Below, in pieces: positions 24,270-33,743 of a stretch of 64,000 nt of DNA (position 1 is the stretch's first letter; each line of letters starts with the position of its first letter). Location: the NCBI GenBank assembly GCA_945952105.1, contig CAMFGZ010000007.1:124001-188000 (forward strand), read 5' to 3'. Below the pieces are notes generated by a model, which was given only the letters and a program-made list of their open reading frames with translations, was not told the origin of the DNA and made no database searches. The stretch is from an uncultured Rhodospirillaceae bacterium. GTDB taxonomy: Bacteria > Pseudomonadota > Alphaproteobacteria > Reyranellales > Reyranellaceae. The position numbers and the translations under genes were made by a program.

Positions 24270-24712
24270 GCGAGTCTCCGAAAGTCGAGATCTTCACCGA
24301 CGGCGCCTGCAGCGGTAACCCCGGCCCGGGCGGCTGGGGCACGATCCTGCGCATGGGTGCCAAGGAGCGCGAGCTTTCCGGCGGCGACCGCGCGACGACC
24401 AACAACCGCATGGAGCTGATGGCCGCGATCCAGGGCCTCGAGGCGCTGAAGCGCCCGTGTCATGTCCGCCTCTTCACCGACAGCGTCTACGTGAAGGACG
24501 GCGTCACCAAGTGGATCCACGGCTGGAAGAAGAACGGCTGGAAGACGTCCGACAAGAAGCCGGTGAAGAACGTCGAGCTGTGGCAGCGCCTCGACGCCGC
24601 GCGCGCGCCCCACCAGGTCGAATGGCACTGGGTGAAGGGCCATAGCGGCCATCCCGAAAACGAACGCGCCGACGCGCTGGCGCGCGCGGCGATCGTGGCC
24701 CTCAGGTCGTAG
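24266..24712 (+). CDS. rnhA: Ribonuclease HI
   Basis: A 148-residue RNase H1. The metal-binding residues are visible at Asp12 ([12 protein letters not shown]), Glu50 (RMELMAA), Asp72 ([10 protein letters not shown]) and Asp136 ([10 protein letters not shown]), with the basic handle [12 protein letters not shown]. It removes RNA from RNA-DNA hybrids. The GTG start overlaps the thrB stop, the common ispH-thrB-rnhA arrangement of alphaproteobacteria. It converges with a secreted protein gene six bases away. Confidence 0.97.
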   Translation: MSESPKVEIFTDGACSGNPGPGGWGTILRMGAKERELSGGDRATTNNRMELMAAIQGLEALKRPCHVRLFTDSVYVKDGVTKWIHGWKKNGWKTSDKKPVKNVELWQRLDAARAPHQVEWHWVKGHSGHPENERADALARAAIVALRS

Positions 24713-24718
24713 GAGCGA

Positions 24719-25375
24719 TCAGCTCCGCTTGGGCTGCGCCGGAACCGGCTTCTTCTCGACCTGCTTTTCCATCACGAGGTCGAAGCCCTCGCGCGAGCCG
24801 TCGCAGGGATTGTCGCCCTCGGCGAGGCGCCAGACCTGCGACTTGCCGGAGCGGCGGAAGTTGAGCAGGCCGGCGACCTTGCAGGGCGTGCCTTTCTCGA
24901 CCTTGGCGACGCGGAAAGCGACCTCACCGCGGATCTGCACGACGTTCGGGCCGATCCGCTCGACGACGCCGTCGATCGAGGTCCAGTCGCCCTCTGTGCC
25001 GGGGGCGACACTGTCGAGCCGGCCCTTCACCACCCAGACCGATCCCTGGCGCGTGATGGAAAGCTCGCCCGGCTTGGCACCCTTGATCTTGGCGTAGCGG
25101 CCCCAGGTGATCCTGCGCGCTTCGGCGAACATCTGCGCCTCGGCGTCGGAATCGATGAGGGTGCGTTCGACCGCGTGCGGTGCGGTCGGCAACGGCGAGG
25201 ACAGGTTCGAGGTTGAAGCGCCCTTCTCGACCACCGGCGCCCGGTCCGGCGGTGGCGCCGGATAATAGGAAGAAGGCGGCTGCGTCTGGCCCGCGGGAGC
25301 CTGCGCGAAGGCCGGCACGGCGAGGACCGCGAGGCCGGCAAGAGCGATCGACGAGAGGGTTTTGTTCATTTGCAT
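24719..25375 (-). CDS. Secreted protein of unknown function
   Basis: A 218-residue protein with a signal peptide (MQMNKTLSSIALAGLAVLAVPAFAQAPA, cleavage near AFAQ) and a Pro/Tyr-rich linker. A C-terminal domain follows, in which two Cys (GTPCKVAG and NPCDGSREG) could form a disulfide. I do not recognise the family. An ATG two codons later is also possible. It follows the TPR protein on the same strand after 28 bases and may be cotranscribed. Confidence 0.7.
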   Translation of the reverse strand: MQMNKTLSSIALAGLAVLAVPAFAQAPAGQTQPPSSYYPAPPPDRAPVVEKGASTSNLSSPLPTAPHAVERTLIDSDAEAQMFAEARRITWGRYAKIKGAKPGELSITRQGSVWVVKGRLDSVAPGTEGDWTSIDGVVERIGPNVVQIRGEVAFRVAKVEKGTPCKVAGLLNFRRSGKSQVWRLAEGDNPCDGSREGFDLVMEKQVEKKPVPAQPKRS

Positions 25376-25403
25376 GGATTTTACCTGAGGGTCTCTTGCG
25401 GCG

Positions 25404-26270
25404 CTATCGCTTCCCGCCGGCCGCCGGCGGCGGCGTGGCCGGTACGGAGGGCGGCAGGGCCGGCGCCGCGGGCGTCGCCCCGCCGAGCCCCGCCTCGGCG
25501 CGACGCGCGGCGGGGGATGACGGCGGCACCAGGCGAAGCACGCGGTTGAAGTCGGCATTGGCCGCGTCGCGCGAGCCGCGCGCGAGATTGGCGTAGCCGC
25601 GTTCCAGCAGCGCCTCGGAATGATCGGGAGAGATCGACAGCGCGCGATTGGCGTCGATCAGGGCGCGGCCCGGATCGCGGGCATTGCGCCAGGCGGCGGC
25701 GCGCAGGACCAGCACCTCGACATCGTCCTGGCGCAGGCGGATGGCGCGATCGAAATCCGAGATGGCGCGGGGCCAGGCTTGCATCGCGGCATAGGAAAGA
25801 CCGCGATCGACCCAGAGGTCGGGATCGTCGGTCTTGAGTTCCAGCGCCTTGCTCTGCGCGGCGGCGGCCTTCTCCGCCGCACCGGTCTCCATCCAGGATT
25901 GACCTGCCTGCGCCCACAGTTCGGCGCGCAGGCCGGGCCGGTCGCTCCCCATGTCGCGCGCGATGGCCTCGAACTGGGCGGCGGCCTGGGCATGCTTGCC
26001 CGACTGGAACATGGCGACGGCGACGCAATGGCGGGCGCCCAGTCCACCGCCCTCGGCGATCCACTTCTCGGCCGCCGGCAGGGCCTTCAGCGGCTCCATG
26101 CGCGCGAGCCGCATGCAGTCGGTGTAGCGCTTCAGATGATCCGGCCTCGATTCCAGCGCCGGCGGGCCCGGCAGGGGTTTGGCGGGAACGACGGGGATGG
26201 GCTGCGCCAACGCCGGCGACGCGACGAGGAGGCCAAGCACCGGCCACAGCGCCTTGCAACGAAACAACAT
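25404..26270 (-). CDS. Secreted tetratricopeptide-repeat protein
   Basis: A 288-residue periplasmic protein. It has a signal peptide (MLFRCKALWPVLGLLVASPALAQP) and TPR-type helical repeats over about residues 75-240, for example DLWVDRGLSYAAMQAWPRAISDFDRAIRL and HSEALLERGYANLARGSRDAANADFNRVL. A Pro/Ala-rich tail follows. TPR proteins scaffold protein complexes, and no partner is evident apart from the secreted protein downstream. The start is an ATG at 26268-26270, and the gene is divergent from the SDR at 26307. Confidence 0.8.
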   Translation of the reverse strand: MLFRCKALWPVLGLLVASPALAQPIPVVPAKPLPGPPALESRPDHLKRYTDCMRLARMEPLKALPAAEKWIAEGGGLGARHCVAVAMFQSGKHAQAAAQFEAIARDMGSDRPGLRAELWAQAGQSWMETGAAEKAAAAQSKALELKTDDPDLWVDRGLSYAAMQAWPRAISDFDRAIRLRQDDVEVLVLRAAAWRNARDPGRALIDANRALSISPDHSEALLERGYANLARGSRDAANADFNRVLRLVPPSSPAARRAEAGLGGATPAAPALPPSVPATPPPAAGGKR

Positions 26271-26306
26271 GGTTGAAAAGAACCGCGCCAGAGCGTTCCT
26301 GACAAG

Positions 26307-27170
26307 ATGACAATACGACTTTTCATCTTCGGTCTGGGCTACAGCGGCCTTGAAATCGCCAGGCTTGCAAAGGCGCAGGGCTGGGCAGTGGCAGGCACCT
26401 GCACGACCCAAGAGAAGGCACGCAGGCTGCGTGAAGTCGCGATCGAGGCGCATGTCTTTGATGGCACGGCGGCCCTGGCGACCGAAACGTTCGGCGATGC
26501 CACTCATGTCCTTTGCACGGTGTCGCCCGGAGCGGCCGGCGATCCGGCGCTGCGGACCTGCCGTACGCTGCTCGGCCGCGCGCGCTGGCTGGGATATCTC
26601 TCGACCACCGGCGTCTATGGCAATCACGACGGCGGTTGGGTCGACGAGACGACGCCGACCCTCTCGACGCAGCCGCGCAGCCTGGAGCGGATCGCCGCCG
26701 AGCAGGACTGGCGCGCCCTCGCGGCCGAGACCGGCGCACCTCTCCACATACTGCGCCTGCCCGGCATCTACGGTCCGGGTCGCAGCCCGCTGGATCGCGT
26801 TCGGAGCGGCACGGCGCAACGCATCGACAAGCAAGGCCAGTTCTTCTCGCGCATCCATGTCGAGGACATCGCCGCCAGCACACTGAAGGCCCTGGACCGC
26901 GACACGGGCACGGAGGTCTGGAACGTGGCCGACGACCTGCCGGCCGCCAATGCCGAGGTCGTCGCCTATGCCTGCGAACTGCTGGGACGCCCCGTGCCGC
27001 CGTTGATTCCGTGGGCGGAGGTCGCGCCCACCATGTCGCCGATGGCGCGCTCCTTCTATTCGGAGAGCCGCAAGGTGAGGAACGACAAGCTGAAGCGCGA
27101 GCTGGGCGTTGTGCTGCGCTATCCCACCTATCGCGAGGGGCTGAAGGCAATCGTGGCGGCGGGCAACTAA
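26307..27170 (+). CDS. NAD(P)-dependent epimerase/SDR family protein
   Basis: A 287-residue atypical short-chain dehydrogenase. The Rossmann motif is FGLGYSGLEIARL at the N-terminus (GxGYxG form), the YLSTTGVYGNHDGGWVDE segment supplies the catalytic-type Ser/Tyr region, and RLPGIYGPGRSPLDRV is typical of nucleotide-sugar epimerases. It resembles YeeZ-type proteins, whose role is uncertain. Its last four bases overlap the end of the convergent hydrolase gene. Confidence 0.8.
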   Translation: MTIRLFIFGLGYSGLEIARLAKAQGWAVAGTCTTQEKARRLREVAIEAHVFDGTAALATETFGDATHVLCTVSPGAAGDPALRTCRTLLGRARWLGYLSTTGVYGNHDGGWVDETTPTLSTQPRSLERIAAEQDWRALAAETGAPLHILRLPGIYGPGRSPLDRVRSGTAQRIDKQGQFFSRIHVEDIAASTLKALDRDTGTEVWNVADDLPAANAEVVAYACELLGRPVPPLIPWAEVAPTMSPMARSFYSESRKVRNDKLKRELGVVLRYPTYREGLKAIVAAGN

Positions 27171-27913
27171 CCCAACAGCTCCTCGACCGTCGCGATCAGG
27201 CGGGCGATGTCGGCTGGTGTGCTGAGGCGATGGTCGCCGCCCTTGATGAACGTCGTGACGACCTCCGGCGCGTCGAGATGCTCGGCGATCTTCAGCGAAT
27301 ACTCCCACGGCACGTCCGGATCGCTCTGGCCATGCAGCAGCCGCACCGGACAGGGTAGTGCTAGCGGCTTGTCGAGCAGCAGGTGACTGCGGCCCTCCTC
27401 GATCAGCTTCCAGGTGAAGACCGAAGGCTCCGGTGAATACTGCGACGGACGTTCCAGCCTTCCGTCACGCTCCAGCGTCGCGCGATCCTCGGGCGAGAGG
27501 CCTTTCAGCAGCATGCGCTCGGTGAAGTCGGGCGCCGCCGCGATCAGCACGAGACCGGCCAGACGTTCGGGTCGCGCGCGCGCCGCCAGCAACGACAGCC
27601 ATCCGCCCATGCTCGATCCGACCAGCACCAGCTTGCCGGTGGTGAGCTGATCGATGGCCGCCAGCGAATCGTCGAGCCAGCGGCCGATCGTGCCGTCCTC
27701 GAAACGGCCCGACGACTGGCCGTGGCCGAGATAGTCGAAGCGCAGGAAGGCGTGGCCGGTCCTTTCGGCCCAGGCTTCGAGCGCCACGGCCTTCGTGCCG
27801 GTCATGTCGGAACGGAATCCGCCGAGGAAGACGACGGTCGGCGTCCGACCCTGTGTCGTTGCATAGGCGATGGTGTTGCCATCGCCACGCTGCAGCCGCT
27901 CGACCCTACCCAC
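27167..27913 (-). CDS. Alpha/beta hydrolase
   Basis: A 248-residue alpha/beta hydrolase fold protein. The nucleophile elbow is GSSMGG with Ser101, the acid is likely the Asp in HGQSDPDVPW, and the base is the His in GGDHRLS. The N-terminal VVFLGGFRSDM includes the oxyanion-hole region. Similar proteins are esterases or palmitoyl-thioesterase-like enzymes; the substrate is unknown. It is divergent from the glycosyltransferase at 27973, with 59 bases between them. Confidence 0.85.
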   Translation of the reverse strand: MGRVERLQRGDGNTIAYATTQGRTPTVVFLGGFRSDMTGTKAVALEAWAERTGHAFLRFDYLGHGQSSGRFEDGTIGRWLDDSLAAIDQLTTGKLVLVGSSMGGWLSLLAARARPERLAGLVLIAAAPDFTERMLLKGLSPEDRATLERDGRLERPSQYSPEPSVFTWKLIEEGRSHLLLDKPLALPCPVRLLHGQSDPDVPWEYSLKIAEHLDAPEVVTTFIKGGDHRLSTPADIARLIATVEELLG

Positions 27914-27972
27914 GTTGTTCCTCCCGTGTTACCTGCTGCCTCCCCTTGATCGTGTAGCCAAAAGCAAAGCCC

Positions 27973-29109
27973 GTGTCCGCGCCGACCCTGCTTCAAATCG
28001 TTCCGACCCTTGCCGGCGGCGGCCTCGCTCGTGCGACGCTCGAGGCGGCACAGGCCGTCATTGCCGCGGGCGGATCGGCCATCGTGGCCTCACCGGGTGG
28101 CAGCATGGTCCCCGACCTGCTGCGGCTGCGCGCCAGCCATCTCGAACTGCCCGAGAGAGGCCATGCGGTGTGGGGCCGCCTCACCTTGCCGGGCAAGCTC
28201 GCGTCGAGCCTGCGCGAGGCGAAGGTCGATGTCGTGCAGGCGCGGTCGCCCGCGACCGGCTGGGTCGCGCGCGCGCTGGCGCGACGCCTCGGCATCAAGT
28301 GGATCGCGACCCTGCACCGGCCGTTCCTCGCCACCGATTTCGGGGGTCGCTTCGTCGAGGGGCGCCAGTCGCGCGCCGATGCGGTGATCGCCGTGTCGCA
28401 GCACGTCGCGCGCGATGCACTCGAACGCTTCCCGGCCCTGCAGGACCGACTGGAGATCATCACGCCCGGCATCAATTTCGACCGGTTCGATCCGGCCCTG
28501 GTGCGCGCCGACCGCCTGATCCGGCTGGCCGGCGAGCTGCGCGTGCCCGACGGCGCCCACCTCATCCTCTGCCCCGGCCGTTTCGGCGAGGACAACGGCC
28601 AGAAGATCCTGGTCGAGGCGATCGGTCGACTGGGCCGCGACGACGTGTTCTGCCTGCTGCTGGGGTCGACGGGCGCGCCGACGCCGTTCGAGAAGGAGCT
28701 GGAGCGCAGCATCGAGGCGGCACAATTGAACGGCCGCGTGCAGATCGGCCCCTATGTCGACGATATGCCCGCCGCCTACATGCTGGCGGACGTGGTGGTG
28801 TCGACCGGCGGCGCCCGTCAGGGCTTCAGCCGCTCGCTCGTCGAGGCGCAGGCGATGGGCCGGCCGGTCGTCTGCGAAGACGGCGGCGGCGCGTCGGAGA
28901 CCGTCCGGCCCGACGGCGTCACGGGCTGGGTGTCCCCGACCGGCGATGCGGCGGCGCTGGCCGATGCCCTGCAGGCGGCCCTGTCGCTCTCGGGCGAGCG
29001 GCGGGCGGAACTCGCACGGGCCGCCCAGGAGCATGCGCGCAGCACCTATGGGCTGGCGCAAACGAACCAGCAGCTGCTGGCGCTGTACCATCGCCTCGCC
29101 GGCCGCTGA
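27973..29109 (+). CDS. Glycosyltransferase family 4 protein
   Basis: A 378-residue GT-B enzyme. The N-terminal domain opens QIVPTLAGGGLARATLEAA. The C-terminal nucleotide-sugar domain has a CPGRFGEDNGQKILVEAI landmark and the GFSRSLVEAQAMGRPVV motif that binds the donor. Such proteins transfer a hexose in lipopolysaccharide, exopolysaccharide or glycolipid synthesis. No polysaccharide cluster surrounds it, so it may act on core LPS or a lipid. The start is GTG at 27973. The thrS leader region begins immediately after its stop. Confidence 0.87.
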   Translation: MSAPTLLQIVPTLAGGGLARATLEAAQAVIAAGGSAIVASPGGSMVPDLLRLRASHLELPERGHAVWGRLTLPGKLASSLREAKVDVVQARSPATGWVARALARRLGIKWIATLHRPFLATDFGGRFVEGRQSRADAVIAVSQHVARDALERFPALQDRLEIITPGINFDRFDPALVRADRLIRLAGELRVPDGAHLILCPGRFGEDNGQKILVEAIGRLGRDDVFCLLLGSTGAPTPFEKELERSIEAAQLNGRVQIGPYVDDMPAAYMLADVVVSTGGARQGFSRSLVEAQAMGRPVVCEDGGGASETVRPDGVTGWVSPTGDAAALADALQAALSLSGERRAELARAAQEHARSTYGLAQTNQQLLALYHRLAGR

Positions 29110-29135
29110 CCTTGACTCACGGGGGTCCGGCAACT

Positions 29136-29201
29136 ATGTCCGAGCCCATGGAACGCCGGTTTTTCACCGCTCCTGCCGTTATCACCACCTTCCGAACTTG
29201 A
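29136..29201 (+). promoter_or_regulatory. Candidate threonine-rich leader peptide upstream of thrS
   Basis: A 21-codon ORF starts at ATG 29136, preceded by a GGGGG tract ten bases upstream. It encodes MSEPMERRFFTAPAVITTFRT and contains four Thr, two of them adjacent (TT) near the end. A short stem CCGAA/TTCGG (29192-29196 with 29202-29206) overlaps the stop codon. A competing stem GGCCGGG/CCCGGCC (29205-29211 with 29230-29236) follows. Thr-codon clustering next to thrS fits transcription or translation attenuation, but no terminator T tract is visible. Confidence 0.4.
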
Positions 29202-29318
29202 TTCGGCCGGGCTCGCATTCGTGCGGCTTCCCGGCCTGCGTTCGCCTGACCGTTCGGGTCGGCGGATGAACTGCGTTCGGAATTTCGCCAGTCGGTGAAC
29301 AATCAGTCGGTGAACAAA

Positions 29319-31262
29319 ATGATCAATATCTCCCTGCCGGACGGCTCGGTCCGGTCCTTCGACAAACCGGTCAGCGGTGCGGACATCGCCGCCTCGATCG
29401 GCCCCGGCCTCGCCAAGGCGGCCCTCGCGTTGCGCGTCGACGGCAAGATGGTCGACCTCGCCCATGTGGTCGATCGCGATGCCAAAATCGGCATCGTGAC
29501 GTCACGCGACCCCGATGCGCTGGAACTGCTGCGTCACGACGCGGCGCATGTGCTGGCGCAGGCGGTCCAGGAACTCTACCCCGGCACGCAGATCACGTTC
29601 GGCCCCTCGACGGAGGATGGCTTCTACTACGACTTCGTCCGCGACCAGCCCTTCTCGCCGGAGGACTTCGCGAAGATCGAGCAGCGCATGGGCGAGATCG
29701 TCGACCGCGACCTGCCGATCGAACGGTCGGTGTGGGACCGCGCGCAGATCAAGGACTACTTCGTCCAGCACGGCGAGAAGTTCAAAGCCGAGTGGGCCGA
29801 CGAGCTGCCGAAGGACGAGGAGATCTCCGTCTACAAGCAGGGCGACTGGCTCGACATGTGCCTCGGTCCGCACCTGCCCTCCACGGGCAAGCTCGGCAAG
29901 GCATTCAAGCTGACGAAGGTGTCGGGCGCCTACTGGCGCGGCGACAAGAACAACGCCCAGCTCCAGCGCGTCTACGGCACGGTCTTCTTCTCGGACAAGG
30001 ACCTGAAGGCCTACCTGCACCGGATCGAGGAGGCCGAGAAGCGCGACCATCGCCGCCTCGGCCGCGAGATGGGTCTCTTCCATCAGCAGGAAGAAGCCGC
30101 CGGCATGGTGTTCTGGCATCCAAAGGGCTGGACGTTCTGGCGCACGCTGGAGAGCTACCTGCGGCGCAAGCTCGACGCCGCCGGCTACCAGGAGGTGAAG
30201 ACGCCGCAGCTGGTCGATCGCAAGCTGTGGGAGGCCTCGGGCCACTGGGAGAAGTTCCGCGAGAACATGTATCTCAGCGAGAACGAGGAAGGCCTGCGCG
30301 AGTTCATCTCCGACGACGACAAGCGCATCTTCGCGTTGAAGCCGATGAACTGCCCCTGCCACGTTCAGATCTTCAACCAGGGGCTCCGCAGCTACCGCGA
30401 ACTGCCGCTGCGCATGGCCGAGTTCGGTTCGTGCCATCGCTTCGAGCCGTCAGGCGCGCTGCACGGCATCATGCGCGTGCGCAACTTCACGCAGGACGAT
30501 GCCCACATCTTCTGCACCGAGGACCAGATCGAGAGCGAGACGATCCGCTTCTGCGAGCTGCTGGGCTCGATCTATCGCGACCTGGGCTTCCCCGACTACT
30601 TCGTGAAGTTCTCCGACCGGCCGCCGGTGCGGGCGGGTTCGGACGCGGTCTGGGACCAGGCCGAGGGTGCACTCAAGGCGGCGTCGAAGGCGGCGGGGCT
30701 CGACCTCCAGCTGAACCCGGGCGAGGGCGCGTTCTACGGGCCGAAGCTCGAATTTGTGCTGCGCGACGCGATCGGCCGCGACTGGCAGTGCGGCACGCTG
30801 CAGGTCGATTTCGTGCTGCCCGAGCGGCTCGACGCGAGCTATGTGGCCGAGGACGGCTCGCGCAAGCGGCCTGTCATGCTGCACCGCGCCATCTTCGGCA
30901 GCTTCGAGCGCATCATCGGCATCCTGATCGAGAACTATGCCGGGCGCTTCCCGCTCTGGCTGGCGCCGACGCAAGCAGTGGTGGTCACGGTGGTGAACGA
31001 CGCCGACGGCTATGCCGAGGAGGTCGCCGCGGCGCTGCGGGCGGCCGGCATGCGGGTCGACACCGACCTGCGCAACGAGAAGATCAACTACAAGGTCCGC
31101 GAGCATTCCCTGGCCCACGTTCCGCTGATCCTCGCGGTCGGCCGACGCGACATGGAGAACCGCACGGTGGCGATCCGCCGTCTGGGCTCCGACAAGCAGG
31201 AGGTCCTTGAACTCGGGGCCGCCGTCACTACACTTTCCAATGAGGCCCGGCCGCCCTTCTAG
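29319..31262 (+). CDS. thrS: Threonyl-tRNA synthetase
   Basis: A 647-residue class II aminoacyl-tRNA synthetase. The TGS domain starts at [13 protein letters not shown]. The editing domain has [12 protein letters not shown] (HxxxH). The catalytic core has [12 protein letters not shown], with the zinc-binding Cys, and the [14 protein letters not shown] motif. The anticodon-binding domain is C-terminal. I prefer the ATG at 29319; an in-frame GTG at 29295 would add eight residues, and a short upstream ORF (29266-29298) overlaps that GTG. infC follows 56 bases downstream. Confidence 0.96.
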   Translation: MINISLPDGSVRSFDKPVSGADIAASIGPGLAKAALALRVDGKMVDLAHVVDRDAKIGIVTSRDPDALELLRHDAAHVLAQAVQELYPGTQITFGPSTEDGFYYDFVRDQPFSPEDFAKIEQRMGEIVDRDLPIERSVWDRAQIKDYFVQHGEKFKAEWADELPKDEEISVYKQGDWLDMCLGPHLPSTGKLGKAFKLTKVSGAYWRGDKNNAQLQRVYGTVFFSDKDLKAYLHRIEEAEKRDHRRLGREMGLFHQQEEAAGMVFWHPKGWTFWRTLESYLRRKLDAAGYQEVKTPQLVDRKLWEASGHWEKFRENMYLSENEEGLREFISDDDKRIFALKPMNCPCHVQIFNQGLRSYRELPLRMAEFGSCHRFEPSGALHGIMRVRNFTQDDAHIFCTEDQIESETIRFCELLGSIYRDLGFPDYFVKFSDRPPVRAGSDAVWDQAEGALKAASKAAGLDLQLNPGEGAFYGPKLEFVLRDAIGRDWQCGTLQVDFVLPERLDASYVAEDGSRKRPVMLHRAIFGSFERIIGILIENYAGRFPLWLAPTQAVVVTVVNDADGYAEEVAAALRAAGMRVDTDLRNEKINYKVREHSLAHVPLILAVGRRDMENRTVAIRRLGSDKQEVLELGAAVTTLSNEARPPF

Positions 31263-31307
31263 GGCGGTCCGGTCTCGATACCCGCCCCGTTTCCGGGGCT
31301 TCAACAC

Positions 31308-31321
31308 AGGAGAACGACATA
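31308..31321 (+). promoter_or_regulatory. Shine-Dalgarno and unusual ATA start of infC
   Basis: AGGAGA (31308-31313) is followed by a 5-base spacer and ATA (31319-31321). The in-frame region from here to the first ATG at 31421 encodes the conserved IF3 N-terminus and contains no ATG, GTG, TTG or CTG. The rare start codon is expected for infC, because IF3 rejects non-standard starts and so limits its own synthesis. Confidence 0.75.
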
Positions 31322-31855
31322 GCACGACCTGCCCAACAGACTGCGCCCACCCGCGAGGGTCCGCGCGTCAACGGAGAGATCAGGGCCGCACAAGTCCGGC
31401 TCATCGACGAGAACGGCGAAATGGTCGGCGTGCTGAGCACGCGCGAAGCCATCGAGATGGCCGAAGAAGCGAACCTCGACCTGATCGAGATTTCGCCCAA
31501 CGCCGTGCCCCCGGTCGCCAAGATCTCCGACTACGGCAAGTACAAGTACGAAGCCCAGAAGAAGGCCCACGAGGCGCGCAAGCACCAGAAGGTCATCGAG
31601 GTCAAAGAGATCAAGATGCGCCCGAACATCGACGACCACGATTACGAAGTGAAGATGCGCGCGATGAAGCGGTTCATCGAGGAAGGCGACAAGGTGAAGG
31701 TCACCCTGCGCTTCCGTGGCCGCGAAATGGTCCACGCCGATCTCGGCATGAAGGTGCTCAACCGCGTGCGCAGCGAGATGGACGAGCAGACCAAGATCGA
31801 GTCGATGCCGCGCATGGAAGGCCGGCAGATGATCATGGTGCTGGCGCCCAAGTGA
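31319..31855 (+). CDS. infC: Translation initiation factor IF-3, ATA start
   Basis: A 178-residue IF3, which binds the 30S subunit and checks start codon and initiator tRNA. Residues 1-80 form the N-terminal domain ([21 protein letters not shown], then [27 protein letters not shown]) and the rest the C-terminal domain ([34 protein letters not shown]). Beginning at the ATG at 31421 would delete 34 residues of conserved N-domain. The AGGAGA-spaced ATA at 31319 is the only good start. The usual infC exception is ATT, as in E. coli, so ATA here is notable. Confidence 0.9.
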   Translation: MARPAQQTAPTREGPRVNGEIRAAQVRLIDENGEMVGVLSTREAIEMAEEANLDLIEISPNAVPPVAKISDYGKYKYEAQKKAHEARKHQKVIEVKEIKMRPNIDDHDYEVKMRAMKRFIEEGDKVKVTLRFRGREMVHADLGMKVLNRVRSEMDEQTKIESMPRMEGRQMIMVLAPK

Positions 31856-31922
31856 CGCCAGCGTGACGGCGGCCTTGACGCCGGCGTGACGACAGCCGGC
31901 GACGCGCCGGGTGGGCGGCCCC

Positions 31923-32840
31923 TTACTTCTTCTGGGGCCGCTGCCGTAGCGTCACCGTTCCCGTGCTGCGCTGCTCGTCGGGATTGAAGCGCCCCGTGGT
32001 CACGACGTTCTCCGGCCAGTTCACGCTGTAGACCGTCTCGCCCGCGAACGACATGGGCGCGTCGGCCTTCGCGGATTTCCAGTAGTCGCACCGCACCGCA
32101 TCGGCGGGATCGAGCTGCTGCGCCAGGCAGAACTGGTGCAGCACGTAGGGGATGAAGCGCGGCCGGCCGCCCTCCGGCGCGGTCGCCACGTTCAGCGCGA
32201 AGGACGAGGGCTGCTGGTTACAGCGCGGACGGGCGACGATCTCCGACGATCCCGGCGTGCGCATCTGCAGCGCCTGCAGCTCACCCCGCATCGCCTCGAG
32301 CGCGCGCGCCCGCGCGGCATCGGTGAAGCCGGCTTCGACCAGCGCCGCCTCGTAGCGTCCGATCGACTCGGCGACGGGCGCCTCGGGGTAGCCGGCCCGG
32401 GCGAGATCGCGCGACCAGGACAGGGTTTCAAGCGCGCGCACCGCCATCTCGCCGGCGAGGCCCGAACTCTCGCCCCAGTCGCCCAGCACGTTGTAGGGCG
32501 TCCAGCAGTATTTCAGGAGATTGTATCCCCCCGCCTCGACCGGCAGAGCGCGCGTCTTCAGGACGCCGATCGACCTGGCGACCACGGTCTTCATCAACAG
32601 GTACTGGACGCCCGGATTGTCGCGGGCCTTCTCCGAACTCGAGAGCCCGGTGAGCGGCGTGGCGGCCGCCACCGCATTGGCCGGCGGTGCGAGGGGCGGG
32701 TCGAGCCGGATGGTCGAGGGATTGGCTGGCAATGGCGCCAGCGATTCGGACGCCGGCCGCGGCTGCGTTTGCGCCTGCGCCTGCGCCTGCGCGGCGGATA
32801 CCCCCAGCACGGCCAGGAGGGCCAAACCCAAAGTCTTCAT
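31923..32840 (-). CDS. Secreted protein of unknown function
   Basis: A 305-residue protein with a signal peptide (MKTLGLALLAVLGVSAAQAQ) and a Gln/Ala-rich segment after it. The body contains paired Cys and a WTPYNVLGDWGESSGLAGE stretch. I do not recognise the family. It lies on the opposite strand between infC and rpmI together with the SDR at 32910, so both interrupt the usual thrS-infC-rpmI-rplT cluster. No clear membrane segment is seen after the signal. Confidence 0.7.
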   Translation of the reverse strand: MKTLGLALLAVLGVSAAQAQAQAQTQPRPASESLAPLPANPSTIRLDPPLAPPANAVAAATPLTGLSSSEKARDNPGVQYLLMKTVVARSIGVLKTRALPVEAGGYNLLKYCWTPYNVLGDWGESSGLAGEMAVRALETLSWSRDLARAGYPEAPVAESIGRYEAALVEAGFTDAARARALEAMRGELQALQMRTPGSSEIVARPRCNQQPSSFALNVATAPEGGRPRFIPYVLHQFCLAQQLDPADAVRCDYWKSAKADAPMSFAGETVYSVNWPENVVTTGRFNPDEQRSTGTVTLRQRPQKK

Positions 32841-32909
32841 CGTGCCCGGCCTCCGGCGGTTGCAGCTTTCGCCATCCGGACAACGCTGCGACGCCCCAAA
32901 TGTTGCGGC

Positions 32910-33668
32910 TCAGGGCATGTACGAGCCGCCGTTGACGTGCAGCACCTGCCCCGTGGTGGCGTCGGAATCGTCCGAGGCCAGGAAGACGGCGGTGCGGGCG
33001 ATCTGGTCGGGGGTCAGCAGCTTGCCGCCCAGCGGGATGTTGGCGCGCGCCATCTCGACCAGCTCGGCGTCGGTGTTGCCGTAGCGCGGCTGGGCGGTGT
33101 CGGTCGTGCCGGGGGCGATGGCGTTGACCCTGATGCCGTGCGGCGCGAGTTCGAGGGCCATGGCGCGCGTCATCGAGACGACGCCGCCCTTGCTGGCGCT
33201 GTAGTGCACGCCGCGCACAGCGCCGCGCACCGACTGGGAGGACAGGTTGACGATCGAGCCGCCCCTCTTGCCGGACGCGATCAGGGCCCGGGCAACGGCG
33301 ATGGCGGCGAAGCAGCCGGCCTTCAGGTTGATGTCCATCAGGTAGTCCCAGTCGCTCTCGCGCATCTCGAGCAGCGGGACCCGGGGGTAGACACCGGCAT
33401 TGTTCACCAGGATGTCCGGCGCCCCCAGCACCTTCACCGTCTCGGCCACCATCGCCTCGATCTCGGGCACCCTGGAGACGTCGGCCCTGACGAGGTAGGC
33501 CTGCCGGCCGACCTGGGCGATGTCCCGTGCCACTGCCTCCGCGCCCTGCCGGTCGTCGAGCCAGCTCACCGCCACGTTCGCGCCCGCACCCGCCAACGCC
33601 CGGGCGATCGCCGCCCCGATGCCCTGCTGGGCGCCCGTCACCAATGCCACCTTGCCTGCTAGTTTCAT
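32910..33668 (-). CDS. Short-chain dehydrogenase/reductase
   Basis: A 252-residue classical SDR. The cofactor motif is TGAQQGIGAAIA and NNAG follows near residue 86. The catalytic Ser-Tyr-Lys are in IVNLSSQSVRG and YSASKGG. PRYGNTDAELVEMARANIPLGGKL and HVNGGSYMP match FabG-like 3-oxoacyl or sugar-alcohol dehydrogenases. The substrate is unknown. The ATG at 33668 is followed by the family N-terminus MKLAGKVALVTGA. It is encoded opposite to the flanking translation genes and has a short gap to the secreted-protein gene, so the two may be cotranscribed. Confidence 0.9.
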   Translation of the reverse strand: MKLAGKVALVTGAQQGIGAAIARALAGAGANVAVSWLDDRQGAEAVARDIAQVGRQAYLVRADVSRVPEIEAMVAETVKVLGAPDILVNNAGVYPRVPLLEMRESDWDYLMDINLKAGCFAAIAVARALIASGKRGGSIVNLSSQSVRGAVRGVHYSASKGGVVSMTRAMALELAPHGIRVNAIAPGTTDTAQPRYGNTDAELVEMARANIPLGGKLLTPDQIARTAVFLASDDSDATTGQVLHVNGGSYMP

Positions 33669-33714
33669 GCGAAAATCCCCCGTCCCCGGGCCCTTTTGCC
33701 CCGTCCCGGCATGC

Positions 33715-33743
33715 TTGCACGGACCGGGCCGCCTCTGTATAAG
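33715..33743 (+). promoter_or_regulatory. Sigma-70-type promoter for rpmI-rplT
   Basis: TTGCAC (33715-33720), a 17-base spacer and TATAAG (33738-33743) lie about 130 bases upstream of rpmI. It gives the ribosomal-protein pair its own promoter, as would be needed because the preceding genes run the other way. The resulting leader of over 100 bases is GC-rich and could be structured. Confidence 0.6.
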
